Source of the DNA: an uncultured Veillonella sp.
GTDB taxonomy: Bacteria > Bacillota > Negativicutes > Veillonellales > Veillonellaceae
Reading direction: 5' to 3'
Assembly: GCA_900538355.1 (NCBI GenBank)
Contig: UPXS01000016.1
Location: 1 to 43,768, forward strand
Length of the DNA: 43,768 bases
Positions 7,012 to 15,835 of the stretch are shown piece after piece. The notes below the pieces were generated by a model. The model did no database searches and was not told where the DNA came from. It saw only the letters and a list, made by a program, of their open reading frames with translations. The position numbers and the translations under genes were made by a program. Within the stretch, counting starts at the first letter, position 1, and every line of letters starts with the position of its first letter.

Positions 7012-8385
7012 ATGAATATTGCAAGCCTTATTTTAGCTGCTGGTAAGGGTACGCGCATGAAGTCTAAATTGCCAAAGGTATTGCACAAGGTTGGCGGTAA
7101 GGCGATGGTAGAGCGCGTTCTTGAAACGGTTCAGTCTATCGGTACAAATCGCGATGTGGTTATCGTAGGCTTTGGCGGTGATGCGGTACAAAATTACTTG
7201 GGGGACCGCGCTGAATTTGTTCGTCAAGAAGAGCAAAATGGTACAGGTCATGCTGTAAAAATGGCTCAACCAGTACTTGGTGATTATGACGGAACTATCT
7301 TATTACTTTGTGGCGATACACCACTTGTTACGAAAGAAAGTTTAGAAGCACTGTTAGAAGAACATAAAAATTCTGGTGCAGCAGCGACAATTTTAACAGC
7401 TCATATGCCGGATCCAACAGGTTATGGCCGTATTATCCGCAATGAAGAAGGTTCTGTAGTTCGCATTGTAGAGCAAAAAGATGGTAAACCAGAGGAATTA
7501 GCTGTTCAAGAAGTTAATACAGGCATGTATGCTTTTGATAGTAAAAAATTATGGCCTTGCTTAGATCAATTATCTGATGATAATGCACAAGGTGAATTGT
7601 ATATCACTGATGTAGTTGGTATTCTTGTAAATGGTGGCGACAAGGTAAGCGCGTATATGACGAAGGATTTTGAAGAGTCTCTAGGCGTAAACTCTCGCTT
7701 GCAATTAGCAGAAGCTGAATCTATTTTGAAACATCGTAAAAATGTTGAATTAATGACAGCTGGTGTTACTATTATTGATCCAGCTAATACTTATGTAGCT
7801 CCAGAGGTAACAGTAGGGCCTGATACAATCTTGCACCCTGGTACAATCCTCGAAGGAAATACTGTCATTGGTGAGCGCTGCGAAATCGGTCCACATACTC
7901 GTTTGACGAATGTAAAAGTTGGTAATGATACGATTATCCACTTTACTTATGGTCATGACTGCGAAGTAAAAGACGGTGTAGATGTAGGCCCATATGTTCA
8001 CTTGCGCCCTAATACTGTGCTTGGTAATAAGGTTCATGTAGGTAACTTCGTAGAGGTTAAAAACTCTAACGTCGGTGAAGGCACTAAGCTCCCACATCTT
8101 TCCTACATTGGCGACAGCGATGTAGGCTCTGGTGTTAATATTGGCTGTGGTACGATTACTGTTAACTACGATGGTAAAGTTAAACATCGTACGACAATCG
8201 GCGATGGTGCTTTCGTTGGCTGTAATAGTAACTTAGTAGCTCCTGTAACAGTAGGTAATTATAGCTATGTAGGTGCCGGTTCTACCATTACTAAAAATGT
8301 ACCAGATAAGGCGTTAGCCGTAGGCCGTAGCAAGCAAATTGTGAAAGAAAATTGGGTAACTGACGATACTTTCAAAAAGAAATAA
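7012..8385 (+). CDS. glmU: bifunctional UDP-GlcNAc pyrophosphorylase/GlcN-1-P acetyltransferase GlmU
   Basis: A 457-aa cytoplasmic enzyme making UDP-N-acetylglucosamine, the precursor of peptidoglycan and lipid A. The N-terminal uridyltransferase domain (1-~230) has the nucleotide loop LILAAGKGTRMKSKLPKVLH, with LLCGDTPLV and EVNTGMYAF further on. The C-terminal half (about 250-450) is a left-handed beta-helix of hexapeptide repeats with the acetyltransferase signature (NVGEGTKLPHLSYIGDSDVG, NIGCGTITVNYDGK). An AGGAG site precedes the ATG. The length equals that of known GlmU proteins (about 456). It lies 127 nt after purR and 126 nt before prs. Confidence 0.97.
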   Translation: MNIASLILAAGKGTRMKSKLPKVLHKVGGKAMVERVLETVQSIGTNRDVVIVGFGGDAVQNYLGDRAEFVRQEEQNGTGHAVKMAQPVLGDYDGTILLLCGDTPLVTKESLEALLEEHKNSGAAATILTAHMPDPTGYGRIIRNEEGSVVRIVEQKDGKPEELAVQEVNTGMYAFDSKKLWPCLDQLSDDNAQGELYITDVVGILVNGGDKVSAYMTKDFEESLGVNSRLQLAEAESILKHRKNVELMTAGVTIIDPANTYVAPEVTVGPDTILHPGTILEGNTVIGERCEIGPHTRLTNVKVGNDTIIHFTYGHDCEVKDGVDVGPYVHLRPNTVLGNKVHVGNFVEVKNSNVGEGTKLPHLSYIGDSDVGSGVNIGCGTITVNYDGKVKHRTTIGDGAFVGCNSNLVAPVTVGNYSYVGAGSTITKNVPDKALAVGRSKQIVKENWVTDDTFKKK

Positions 8386-8402
8386 AAAAATATTATAATT
8401 TT

Positions 8403-8431
8403 TTAACACAATTAGGGCAAAATAGTATACA
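8403..8431 (+). promoter_or_regulatory. possible promoter of prs
   Basis: TTAACA (8403-8408) and TATACA (8426-8431) with a 17-bp spacer lie about 80 nt ahead of prs. No terminator separates glmU and prs, so this would add to read-through from glmU. Confidence 0.4.
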
Positions 8432-8511
8432 ATAAAAAGGCAATAGTGTGTATCTGTAATGGATGATTATGGATAAGTAACCAGTATAGGAACAAATGAA
8501 AGGGTAACAAA

Positions 8512-9465
8512 ATGGCATTTGAAGACGGCAAAAAACTTAAAATTTTCACAGGTAATGCGAATCCTGCATTGGCAAAGGAAATTTGTGATTATTTAGGTTT
8601 GCCTTTAGGTGAAGCATTTGTAGGTCGCTTTAACAATGGCGAAGTACAAATTATGATTGATGAAAGCGTACGTGGCAAAGATGTATTTATCATTCAACCA
8701 ACTAGCTATCCTGTAAACGACAATTTGATGGAATTAATGGTTATGGCTGATGCGTTGAAACGCGCTTCTGCACGCCATATCACAGCTGTAGTTCCTTACT
8801 ATGGCTATGCTCGTCAAGACCGTAAGACTCGTGGTCGTGAACCAATTACTGCAAAATTAGTAGCTAATTTGATGCAAACTTCTGGTATTACACGTCTTGT
8901 AACAATCGACTTGCATGCAGGTCAAATTCAAGGCTTCTTCGATGTACCAGTAGATCATTTATATGGTGCTTCTATTTTGGCTAAATACATTAATGAAAAA
9001 AATCTTGAAGATGTGATTGTTGTATCTCCAGACCTTGGCGGTGTAACTCGTGCTCGTGATTTAGCTGACCGTATCGGTGCGCCAATCGCAATCATTGAGA
9101 AAAAACGTCCTGAACCAGGCGTAGCTAAAGTTATGAACCTTATTGGCGATGTAAAAGGTAAAAACTGTATCATCGTTGACGATATTGTAGATACAGCAGG
9201 TTCCCTTGTAGAAGGCGCTAAAGCATTAGAAGAATTTGGTGCAAAATCTGTTATGGCTGCTGTTACCCATGCTGTATTAACAGATCCAGCAAGTGAACGC
9301 ATTGCAAACTCCAACATTAAAGAGCTTATCGTAACAAACACAATGCCATTACCAGAAAATTGCAAATTAGACAATGTAACGCAATTATCTGTAGCTCCAT
9401 TATTGGGCGAAGCAATTATGCGTATCTTTCATGAAGTTTCAGTAAGTAATTTATTTGATAAATAA
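8512..9465 (+). CDS. prs: ribose-phosphate pyrophosphokinase (PRPP synthase)
   Basis: A 317-aa class I PRPP synthase. It transfers pyrophosphate from ATP to ribose 5-phosphate, giving PRPP for purine, pyrimidine, histidine and NAD synthesis. Clear motifs are GRFNNGEVQIMIDESVRGKDVFI, the catalytic flexible-loop region VPYYGYARQDRKTRGREPI, the metal-binding DLHAGQIQGFFD and the PRPP loop IIVDDIVDTAGS. AAAGGG lies 8 nt before the ATG. Its neighbour PurR senses the product PRPP, so the pair links the signal with its source. pth follows after 10 nt and is likely in the same transcript. Confidence 0.97.
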   Translation: MAFEDGKKLKIFTGNANPALAKEICDYLGLPLGEAFVGRFNNGEVQIMIDESVRGKDVFIIQPTSYPVNDNLMELMVMADALKRASARHITAVVPYYGYARQDRKTRGREPITAKLVANLMQTSGITRLVTIDLHAGQIQGFFDVPVDHLYGASILAKYINEKNLEDVIVVSPDLGGVTRARDLADRIGAPIAIIEKKRPEPGVAKVMNLIGDVKGKNCIIVDDIVDTAGSLVEGAKALEEFGAKSVMAAVTHAVLTDPASERIANSNIKELIVTNTMPLPENCKLDNVTQLSVAPLLGEAIMRIFHEVSVSNLFDK

Positions 9466-9475
9466 TAGGTGATTC

Positions 9476-10054
9476 TTGAAATTAGTAGTAGGCCTTGGTA
9501 ATCCAGGCAAGCAATATGAAGCGACAAAACATAATATTGGATTTATGGTTATTGATGCCATTGCCGATAGCGTACCTCACACGCCTTGGAAAGAGGAACA
9601 ACGTGCAGAGGTGTGCAGTATTACTGTAGATGGTGAGAAGGTATTGCTTGTAAAGCCACAAACATTTATGAATGCCAGTGGTGAATCTGTAGGTCCGTTG
9701 ATGCGGTATTATAAGATTGACCCATCTGACGTGTATTGCATTTATGATGATATGGATTTACCGGTAGGCAAATTACGTATTCGACCAAATGGTAGTTCTG
9801 GTGGTCATAATGGGATTAAATCCTTGATTTCCCATATAGGCACAGAAAACTTTCCACGTTTCCGCGTAGGCATTGGCCGTCCATTACCACAATGGACTGT
9901 TATTGATCATGTGTTAGCACCATTTAGTGAAGAATCACAAGAGAAGGTACAAAAGGGTATCAAGGATACTGTGAAAGCTGTATTAGGTACTTTAGAGGTG
10001 GGCATCGATAAAGGGATGAATCAGTTCAATCCTAAGCGTCGTCCGCAACGATAA
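9476..10054 (+). CDS. pth: peptidyl-tRNA hydrolase
   Basis: A 192-aa hydrolase that frees tRNA from prematurely released peptidyl-tRNA. It shows the Pth signatures KLVVGLGNPGKQYEATKHNIGFMVID (with catalytic His in KHNIG), the KPQTFMNASGESV substrate site, DDMDLPVGKLRIRPNGSSGGHNGIKSL and FPRFRVGIGRP. The start codon is TTG at 9476, supported by AGGTGA seven nucleotides upstream and by protein alignment with the family; no ATG is available in the right place. It is 10 nt after prs, as in many Firmicutes (spoVC in Bacillus). Confidence 0.95.
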   Translation: MKLVVGLGNPGKQYEATKHNIGFMVIDAIADSVPHTPWKEEQRAEVCSITVDGEKVLLVKPQTFMNASGESVGPLMRYYKIDPSDVYCIYDDMDLPVGKLRIRPNGSSGGHNGIKSLISHIGTENFPRFRVGIGRPLPQWTVIDHVLAPFSEESQEKVQKGIKDTVKAVLGTLEVGIDKGMNQFNPKRRPQR

Positions 10055-10068
10055 ATAACATGCATAAG

Positions 10069-10101
10069 GGCATGAGTCTCATTGAGATTCATGCCTTTTT
10101 T
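10069..10101 (+). terminator. terminator after pth
   Basis: Stem GGCATGA/TCATGCC (10069-10075, 10089-10095) extended by GTCTC/GAGAT pairing and followed by six T. Confidence 0.8.
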
Positions 10102-10112
10102 ACGAGGTATAT

Positions 10113-11594
10113 ATGAGTAATCAAGAAAGAATGCCTTTTGTAGAGGCCTTAGAATCATATAAAAAACAACATTTTGTGCCTTTTCATACACCAGGCCATA
10201 AGATTGGTGTAGAAGCACCTCAACTACTAAAAGACTGGATGGGACCGGCATTACCATATGACCTAGGTGTTATGTATGCCTTAGATGATTTACATGAACC
10301 TGAAGGGGAATTAAAAGAGGCTCAGGACTTAACAGCCCAGTTATATGGAGCTGATCATTGTTGGTTCTCCATTAATGGTACCACTGCTTTGATTGAAGCG
10401 ATGATTATGGGCACTGTAGGTCCTGATGAAACCATTATCATTCCTCGAGAAGCACATCGTTCCGTTATTAGTGGACTTGTGTTATCTGGTGCCAAGCCTG
10501 TCTATATGGATTGCCAATTCGATGAGCGCTGGGGCATTCCTTCAGGTGTATCGTTGGACGATGCCGTTAAAACCATGGATGCAAATCCAGAGGCAAAGGC
10601 GATTCTCTTAGTATATCCAAATTATTATGGTGTAGGTGTCGATATTGTAAATATTGTGAAAGAAGCGCATAAACGAGGCATGATTGTTCTTGTTGATGAA
10701 GCGCACGGTCCTCATTTACCATTTTCAAACATATTACCTATCGAGGCCATTGCAGCAGGTGCAGACTTAGTGGCACAGAGTACGCATAAATCGGTAGGCT
10801 CATTAACACAAACATCTTGGTTATTAGGGCAAGGTGAAAGAATTAATAAACGTCGCATTACACAAATGCATCAAATGTTACAAAGTACGAGTCCAAATTA
10901 TATTTTTCTTGCTTCCTTAGATATGGCGCGTCATCAATTGGCCACAGTAGGTGAAGACCTAGTTCGTCGTACCATAGAATTGAGTCTGTATTTACGTAAT
11001 GAATTACATAAAATCCCTGGTATTACTACTATGGAATACAGAGACATAGAAGATCGAGTGGTAAACTATGACTGTACCAAGGTACTCATCGATGCTAAAG
11101 AACTAGGGGTTACAGGTGTTGCGTTTGAACGGATGTTACGAGAACATCGTATTGAGGTAGAGTTAGTACAAGCTCATCATGTACTAGTCCTCATTACCAT
11201 TGGCGATACAAAAGAATCAATAACGGCTCTTATTCAAGCAGTACAAGCTATTAGCGATACGGTGTTAAGTACATCTCATAAATCAAATGATACGAAGGAT
11301 GAGAATTTGCAAAACCTTAGCAAAGGTTCAGCAGTATTGCCTGAGCCTATTGTACGTGTAACGCCTCGTAATGCTATGTATGCCAATCGGGATCAAGTAC
11401 GGTTACAAGATGCACTTCATCGTATTGCAGGCGAGACAATTGCTTATTACCCTCCAGGGATTCCTTGTGTAGCAGTAGGTGAAGTGATTAGTGAGTCTGT
11501 GTTACAATATATAGAGAATCGTAAGGCTCTAGGTTATGTACCGAATGGGGCCGATGATATGACATTGGAAACAATTTGGGTGTTACAGGAGTAA
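10113..11594 (+). CDS. Orn/Lys/Arg decarboxylase family PLP enzyme (YaaO/SpeA-like)
   Basis: A 493-aa fold-type I PLP enzyme of the short Firmicute Orn/Lys/Arg decarboxylase group. Visible motifs are PFHTPGHK (about 23-30), the PLP-stacking PREAHRSV (about 111-118), DEAHGPHL (195-202, Asp195 contacting the PLP ring) and the Schiff-base lysine Lys226 in STHKSVGSLTQ. The C-terminal part (about 410-490, RVTPRNAMYANRDQVRL, YYPPGIPCVAVGEVI) matches the family's C-terminal domain. It probably makes a polyamine precursor (agmatine, cadaverine or putrescine); the substrate cannot be told from sequence. It sits directly before tmk, as yaaO does in Bacillus subtilis. A short GAGG site precedes the ATG. 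Confidence 0.88.
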   Translation: MSNQERMPFVEALESYKKQHFVPFHTPGHKIGVEAPQLLKDWMGPALPYDLGVMYALDDLHEPEGELKEAQDLTAQLYGADHCWFSINGTTALIEAMIMGTVGPDETIIIPREAHRSVISGLVLSGAKPVYMDCQFDERWGIPSGVSLDDAVKTMDANPEAKAILLVYPNYYGVGVDIVNIVKEAHKRGMIVLVDEAHGPHLPFSNILPIEAIAAGADLVAQSTHKSVGSLTQTSWLLGQGERINKRRITQMHQMLQSTSPNYIFLASLDMARHQLATVGEDLVRRTIELSLYLRNELHKIPGITTMEYRDIEDRVVNYDCTKVLIDAKELGVTGVAFERMLREHRIEVELVQAHHVLVLITIGDTKESITALIQAVQAISDTVLSTSHKSNDTKDENLQNLSKGSAVLPEPIVRVTPRNAMYANRDQVRLQDALHRIAGETIAYYPPGIPCVAVGEVISESVLQYIENRKALGYVPNGADDMTLETIWVLQE

Positions 11595-11596
11595 TT

Positions 11597-12283
11597 ATGG
11601 GGACTTTAATCATACTAGAAGGTGGAGATGGCAGCGGTAAGGCTACGCAAACTAAACTATTAGTAGAGCGATTAACCAAGGAAGGTCATGCAGTTAAATC
11701 TGTAAGCTTTCCGAATTATGATAGCGGTGCTGCTATGCCTATAAAAATGTATCTAGCTGGAGAATTTGGCAAAGATGTGCATGATGTAAATCCTTATGTG
11801 GCAAGCTCCATGTACGCTATCGATCGCTTTGCTTCCTTTAGAACTGATTGGGAACAGTTCTATACAAATGGGGGCATCATCATTGCAGATCGTTATACGA
11901 CATCTAATATGGTGCACCAAATGGTAAAATATGACGATCAGAAGGAACGTACTGCATTTTTAGATTGGCTTGAAGACTTTGAGTTTAATAAATTTGGCTT
12001 GCCTACACCTGATGCAGTATGTCTCTTAGATATGCCTCTTGAAGTGAGTGAAGCCCTTATGGCAGAGCGCACTGGTAAAACGGGAGGTAATACAGGGGAT
12101 ATTCATGAAGGAAATCATCAGTATTTAGTAGCTGTTCACGATGCTTATGAAGAGCTAGTAGAACGCTATCAATGGCACCGTATTCCTTGTGCTATTAAAG
12201 ATGGTGATGGTCAATATGGGTTACGTACCATAGAAGATATTCATAACGATGTATATCAAGCAGTAGTAAATCTACTACCTTAG
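11597..12283 (+). CDS. tmk: thymidylate kinase
   Basis: A 228-aa dTMP kinase that makes dTDP for DNA synthesis. The P-loop is GGDGSGKATQTK (residues 9-20), followed by ADRYTTSNMVHQ (the DR motif) and a lid region AERTGKTGGNTG. The GKAT form of the P-loop and the longer body (228 against the common ~210) resemble the clostridial branch of the family. The frame is open from 11576, but ATG at 11597, two bases after the decarboxylase stop and preceded by CAGGAG, is the natural start. It shares a transcript with the decarboxylase. Confidence 0.9.
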   Translation: MGTLIILEGGDGSGKATQTKLLVERLTKEGHAVKSVSFPNYDSGAAMPIKMYLAGEFGKDVHDVNPYVASSMYAIDRFASFRTDWEQFYTNGGIIIADRYTTSNMVHQMVKYDDQKERTAFLDWLEDFEFNKFGLPTPDAVCLLDMPLEVSEALMAERTGKTGGNTGDIHEGNHQYLVAVHDAYEELVERYQWHRIPCAIKDGDGQYGLRTIEDIHNDVYQAVVNLLP

Positions 12284-12287
12284 GATA

Positions 12288-12317
12288 GGGCGACTCTTTT
12301 AAAAGTCGCCTTTTTCT
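12288..12317 (+). terminator. terminator after tmk
   Basis: Stem GGCGACT/AGTCGCC with a short loop, followed by five T. A new transcription unit likely begins before holB. Confidence 0.8.
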
Positions 12318-12358
12318 TATATAATATTAATATTGAGCATGTATTGATAGGAGGGGCT

Positions 12359-13399
12359 ATGACATATTTTGATTCTATAATTGGTCAAGATTCGATCAAG
12401 GCACACCTATCGGAACTTGTAAGTCGTAATGCATTACCGCATAGCCTTTTGTTTTATGGTGAAGCAGGTCTTGGCAAGCTAGATATGGCCATAGGTCTTG
12501 CATCTCTATTGTTGGGGCGCCAAGTATTTTCTCAACCAAATGGAGAAGCGCATTTAGCAGATGTAAAAGAAGCACGTCTTGCCAATGGTGAGACGGAAAA
12601 ACGCATCGAAGCAGAAGGTTTACCTATCTATATGGATAAGGGGGATGCCTTTTGGATTCGCCCTATGAAGACGACACTAAAGGTAGAGCAGTGGTATTCA
12701 TTATTGCAAGATCATCTGTCAGTAGCGGGGAATGGTAACCGCGTTGTCATTGTGGAGGACTTTCACACGGCCAATGCAGTCATGGCAAATGCTATGCTAA
12801 AAACCATTGAAGAACCGCCTGAGCAGGTATATTTCATTATTATTACGAACAAGATTAATACTGTATTGCCAACTATCATATCTAGATGTATGGGTGTAGG
12901 CTTTAACAGTGTTGATATAGATACGATTCGCACGGCCCTCGTAGAGCGGGGCATCACAGGTGATATTGAGCAGGCTTTATTAGCCGGTCATGGTAATCCA
13001 CAGTTAGTAGAAAAATTGGCTACGCAAGGTCGCATTGAAATGCTAGAGTTAGCCGTTAAGGTAATGGATATCCTCGCCTTTGAAACGCGATGGTTTTCTA
13101 TGATTTCCTTAGCTTGTGAAAGTTTGCCTCGTGAAAGCCTAACAGAATTGATGCAATGGTTGCGCCTCGTAAGTAGAGATATGATGGCTCTGAAGATGGG
13201 TGCACAAGATGGACAATTACAAGTACCTATGTACACAACTCAATTATTACGATTGTTACCGCGCTGGTCTATGCAAGCATTGGCTAAGGTGATTACCGAA
13301 ACATTGCAAGCAGAACGGGCTTTGCGTTTACATATAAAAACCGCTCTCGTGGTGGACGGTCTTTGTATCGCCCTTCATGATGCTCGGGAGGAGGACTAA
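12359..13399 (+). CDS. holB: DNA polymerase III delta' subunit
   Basis: A 346-aa clamp-loader subunit. The AAA+ core runs over about 1-200 with FDSIIGQDSIKAHL, a degenerate Walker A GEAGLGKLD (Lys then Leu-Asp in place of Lys-Thr/Ser, expected for the non-ATPase delta' subunit), IVEDFHTANAVMANAMLKTIEEPPE and the sensor/arginine motif ISRC. The helical C-terminal domain follows. The cysteines of the zinc-binding module normally found after Walker A are absent; that stretch reads RQVFSQPNGEAHLADVKEARL. The ATG at 12359 follows AGGAGGGG; a TTG at 12344 is open but lies before the ribosome binding site. The next gene starts right after the stop. Confidence 0.88.
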   Translation: MTYFDSIIGQDSIKAHLSELVSRNALPHSLLFYGEAGLGKLDMAIGLASLLLGRQVFSQPNGEAHLADVKEARLANGETEKRIEAEGLPIYMDKGDAFWIRPMKTTLKVEQWYSLLQDHLSVAGNGNRVVIVEDFHTANAVMANAMLKTIEEPPEQVYFIIITNKINTVLPTIISRCMGVGFNSVDIDTIRTALVERGITGDIEQALLAGHGNPQLVEKLATQGRIEMLELAVKVMDILAFETRWFSMISLACESLPRESLTELMQWLRLVSRDMMALKMGAQDGQLQVPMYTTQLLRLLPRWSMQALAKVITETLQAERALRLHIKTALVVDGLCIALHDAREED

Positions 13400-14245
13400 A
13401 TGCTAACCATAGTTGGCGTACGCTTTAAAAAGGCGGGGAAGATTTATTATTTTCTGCCTGAACAATTAGAACTATCCGTTGGTGATGGGGTTATCGTTGA
13501 GACTGCACGTGGCGTCGAATACGGTACTGTTGTTATCGGCCCTAAAGAGGTCTTTGAAGACACTGTTGTAGCTCCTGTTAAGCCTGTTATTAGAAAGGCA
13601 ACACCAAAGGACTTAAAACAAATCGAGAAGAATAAAGAGCGCGAAGAAAAAGCCTTTGAAATTTGTCTCGAAAAAATTGGTAAACGTAAGTTGCCTATGA
13701 AACTCATCAATGTTGAATATACATTTGATATGAATAAAATTATATTCTTCTTTACTGCGGATGGTCGTATCGACTTCCGTGAGCTTGTTAAGGATTTAGC
13801 AACTGTATTTAGAACACGAATTGAGTTACGTCAAGTAGGCGTTCGTGATGAGGCTAAGGTCCTAAATGGTATCGGCGCTTGTGGTCGACCTTTATGCTGT
13901 TCTAATTTCTTAGGTGATTTCACACCGGTTTCTATTCGCATGGCTAAGGATCAAAATTTGAGCCTAAACCCTACGAAAATTTCTGGTGTATGTGGCCGCT
14001 TGATGTGTTGCCTTAACTATGAAGATGATTTATATAAAAAGGGTGGTGACCTATATGTTAAGAAGGAACGCCCTCAAGCTCCTCAAGATGTTGCACCTCC
14101 AGGGATTGGTAAAGAGGTCGTTACCGATGAAGGTATTGGTAAGGTCTTAAAAGTAAATCACCATAAACATACCGTGAAGGTACAGCTTGAAGCGGGGCGT
14201 ACCATCGATTTAAAATGGTCCGAGGTGGCATTGCCTGATGAATGA
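13400..14245 (+). CDS. ricT: PSP1-domain protein RicT (YaaT)
   Basis: A 281-aa member of the PSP1/YaaT family. In Bacillus, RicT works with RicA (YmcA) and RicF (YlbF) in an iron-sulphur complex that steers RNase Y cleavage and affects sporulation, competence and biofilm formation. The conserved cysteines of the family are all present: Cys161, 166 and 167 in GACGRPLCCSNFLGDF, and Cys198, 203 and 204 in SGVCGRLMCCLNYE. The start abuts the holB stop (TAA then ATG), with GGGAGGAGG upstream inside holB. The RicA and RicF partners are not in this window. The organism need not sporulate to have it. Confidence 0.92.
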   Translation: MLTIVGVRFKKAGKIYYFLPEQLELSVGDGVIVETARGVEYGTVVIGPKEVFEDTVVAPVKPVIRKATPKDLKQIEKNKEREEKAFEICLEKIGKRKLPMKLINVEYTFDMNKIIFFFTADGRIDFRELVKDLATVFRTRIELRQVGVRDEAKVLNGIGACGRPLCCSNFLGDFTPVSIRMAKDQNLSLNPTKISGVCGRLMCCLNYEDDLYKKGGDLYVKKERPQAPQDVAPPGIGKEVVTDEGIGKVLKVNHHKHTVKVQLEAGRTIDLKWSEVALPDE

Positions 14246-14963
14246 TCAAGAACGACTTGATGATTTAATTATAGATGGCTTACAGATTTATCAACGGACG
14301 GATATGTTTCGCTTTTCCTTTGATGCCATTGCGCTCATTCACTTTTGCCAGTTCAATGGTCGTCATTCCTATGTTGACCTTGGTACGGGAACAGGTGTTA
14401 TGCCTCTCATAGGTACGTCCTTAGGGGCAGGCCACATAACGGGCATTGATATTAATAAAACTCTTATTGAGTTAGCTAAGCGCAGTGTAGCTCATAATCA
14501 TAAACAAGATGTGGTAACTATGGTATGTGGCGATTATCGTCATATGTCGTATCGCGATGTACAGGACAAACCATTTGATGGTGTTATTGTAAATCCCCCT
14601 TTTTATGATTGTGAAAGTGGGGCAAAGCCCACTTCTGATGAAAGAACTGTAGCACTTCATGATGAACATACCACATTAGAAGATGTTTTGAAGGCTGTAC
14701 AGTCCTTTATTAAATGTAAAGGGCGTTTGTGGATGATTTATAGCGCTTGTCGCCTCCAATATGTGCTACATAAACTGGAGATAGCTAACTTTCAAGCTAA
14801 GCGCATTCGGTTTATCCACGGCATGGTAGATAAGCCCGCAAAACTTGTACTTATAGAGGCTCTCTATCAAGGCCAGCCTGGCCTTGTATTAGAACCACCA
14901 CTCATCGTTTATGAGAAACCAAATGTGTACACAAAGGAGGTGTCCTCTTGGTATGAACGATAA
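14238..14963 (+). CDS. tRNA1(Val) adenine-37 N6-methyltransferase family protein
   Basis: A 241-aa class I SAM methyltransferase of the TrmN6/YabB group. SAM motif I is DLGTGTGVMPLIG (about 47-59), an acidic residue follows in ITGIDIN (68-73), and the catalytic motif is NPPFYD (119-124), typical of exocyclic-amine DNA/RNA methylases. It also shows the N-terminal DGLQIYQRTDMFRFSFDA of this family. The start overlaps the ricT end by 8 nt. In Bacillus the counterpart yabB lies at the same spot between yaaT/yabA and yabC. The exact tRNA target has not been shown for Firmicute members, so the specific name is by family only. Confidence 0.87.
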   Translation: MNDQERLDDLIIDGLQIYQRTDMFRFSFDAIALIHFCQFNGRHSYVDLGTGTGVMPLIGTSLGAGHITGIDINKTLIELAKRSVAHNHKQDVVTMVCGDYRHMSYRDVQDKPFDGVIVNPPFYDCESGAKPTSDERTVALHDEHTTLEDVLKAVQSFIKCKGRLWMIYSACRLQYVLHKLEIANFQAKRIRFIHGMVDKPAKLVLIEALYQGQPGLVLEPPLIVYEKPNVYTKEVSSWYER

Positions 14964-15801
14964 CGAATGGGGCACCTTATACTTGGTGCCTACCCCGATT
15001 GGTAATTTAGAAGATATGACGTATCGCGCAGTTCGTATCTTGGGCGAAGTAGATGCTATCGCTGCTGAAGATACGCGTCATACGGGTATATTATTAAAAC
15101 ACTTTGATATTAAGAAGCCTTTGATTTCGTATCATGAACATAATAAGGAAGAAAAGGGTGCTTATATTATGGAGCTTTTAGTAGAAGGCCAGTCCATTGC
15201 CTGCGTTAGTGATGCGGGCATGCCTGCTATATCTGATCCAGGGGCTGACCTAGTAACGAAGGCTATTGAAAAAGGCATAACCGTAGTGCCCTTGCCTGGT
15301 GCTAATGCGGCACTGACGGCACTCATCGCATCTGGTTTAGATACTAAATCCTTTACCTTTGCAGGGTTCTTACCGAAGCGGGGGAAACATCGAGTTGAAG
15401 AATTACAACGACTTTCACAGGTAACGGGCACCTTGATGTTTTACGAAGCACCCCATCGATTGCAAGAGGTCTTACAAGATATGTATGAATCCTTTGGCAA
15501 TCGGTCCATAACGGTGGCAAGGGAATTGACGAAGAAGTTTGAAACCTTTGTGCGCACCGATTTGGAGAGTCTTGTAAATGATTTAGAACAGCTTACCTAT
15601 AAAGGGGAATTCGTCCTCATTGTAGGTGGAGCTGATACAGTGGAATCTGATAGTACTGAAGTATCAGATGAACCAGTATCGTATGTAGAGGCTGTACAAG
15701 CCCTTGTAGATACAGGGGTGCAAAAAAAAGAAGCAATTCGCCAGGTGGCAAAGCGTTTTAACGTTTCCCGCCGGGATGTATATAATATTGTAGAACGTTA
15801 A
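14953..15801 (+). CDS. rsmI: 16S rRNA (cytidine-1402-2'-O)-methyltransferase
   Basis: A 282-aa SAM-dependent enzyme of the tetrapyrrole methylase fold that methylates the ribose of C1402 in the ribosomal decoding centre. Signatures are LYLVPTPIGNLEDMTYRAVRIL, EDTRHTGILLKHFDIKKPLISYHEHN, VSDAGMPAISDPG and VPLPGANAALTALIASGL. The C-terminal helix-turn-helix-like tail (ALVDTGVQKKEAIRQVAKRFNVSRRDVYNIV) is a regular part of the family. The open frame begins at 14911, but ATG at 14953 follows a strong AAAGGAGG at 14935-14942 and matches the usual start. It overlaps the preceding gene by 11 nt, pointing to coupled translation. Confidence 0.95.
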   Translation: MNDNEWGTLYLVPTPIGNLEDMTYRAVRILGEVDAIAAEDTRHTGILLKHFDIKKPLISYHEHNKEEKGAYIMELLVEGQSIACVSDAGMPAISDPGADLVTKAIEKGITVVPLPGANAALTALIASGLDTKSFTFAGFLPKRGKHRVEELQRLSQVTGTLMFYEAPHRLQEVLQDMYESFGNRSITVARELTKKFETFVRTDLESLVNDLEQLTYKGEFVLIVGGADTVESDSTEVSDEPVSYVEAVQALVDTGVQKKEAIRQVAKRFNVSRRDVYNIVER

Positions 15802-15835
15802 ACCTTCCCATTCGAAGGTTAGAAGGAGGCTCATC

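Noticed and set aside
7750..8187. 145-codon minus-strand frame opposite glmU
   Set aside because: It is a shadow of the glmU coding strand caused by the repeated hexapeptide codons; no start signal.
8955..9374. 139-codon minus-strand frame opposite prs
   Set aside because: It is fully inside prs, with a low-complexity Ser/Ala/Pro composition typical of shadow frames.
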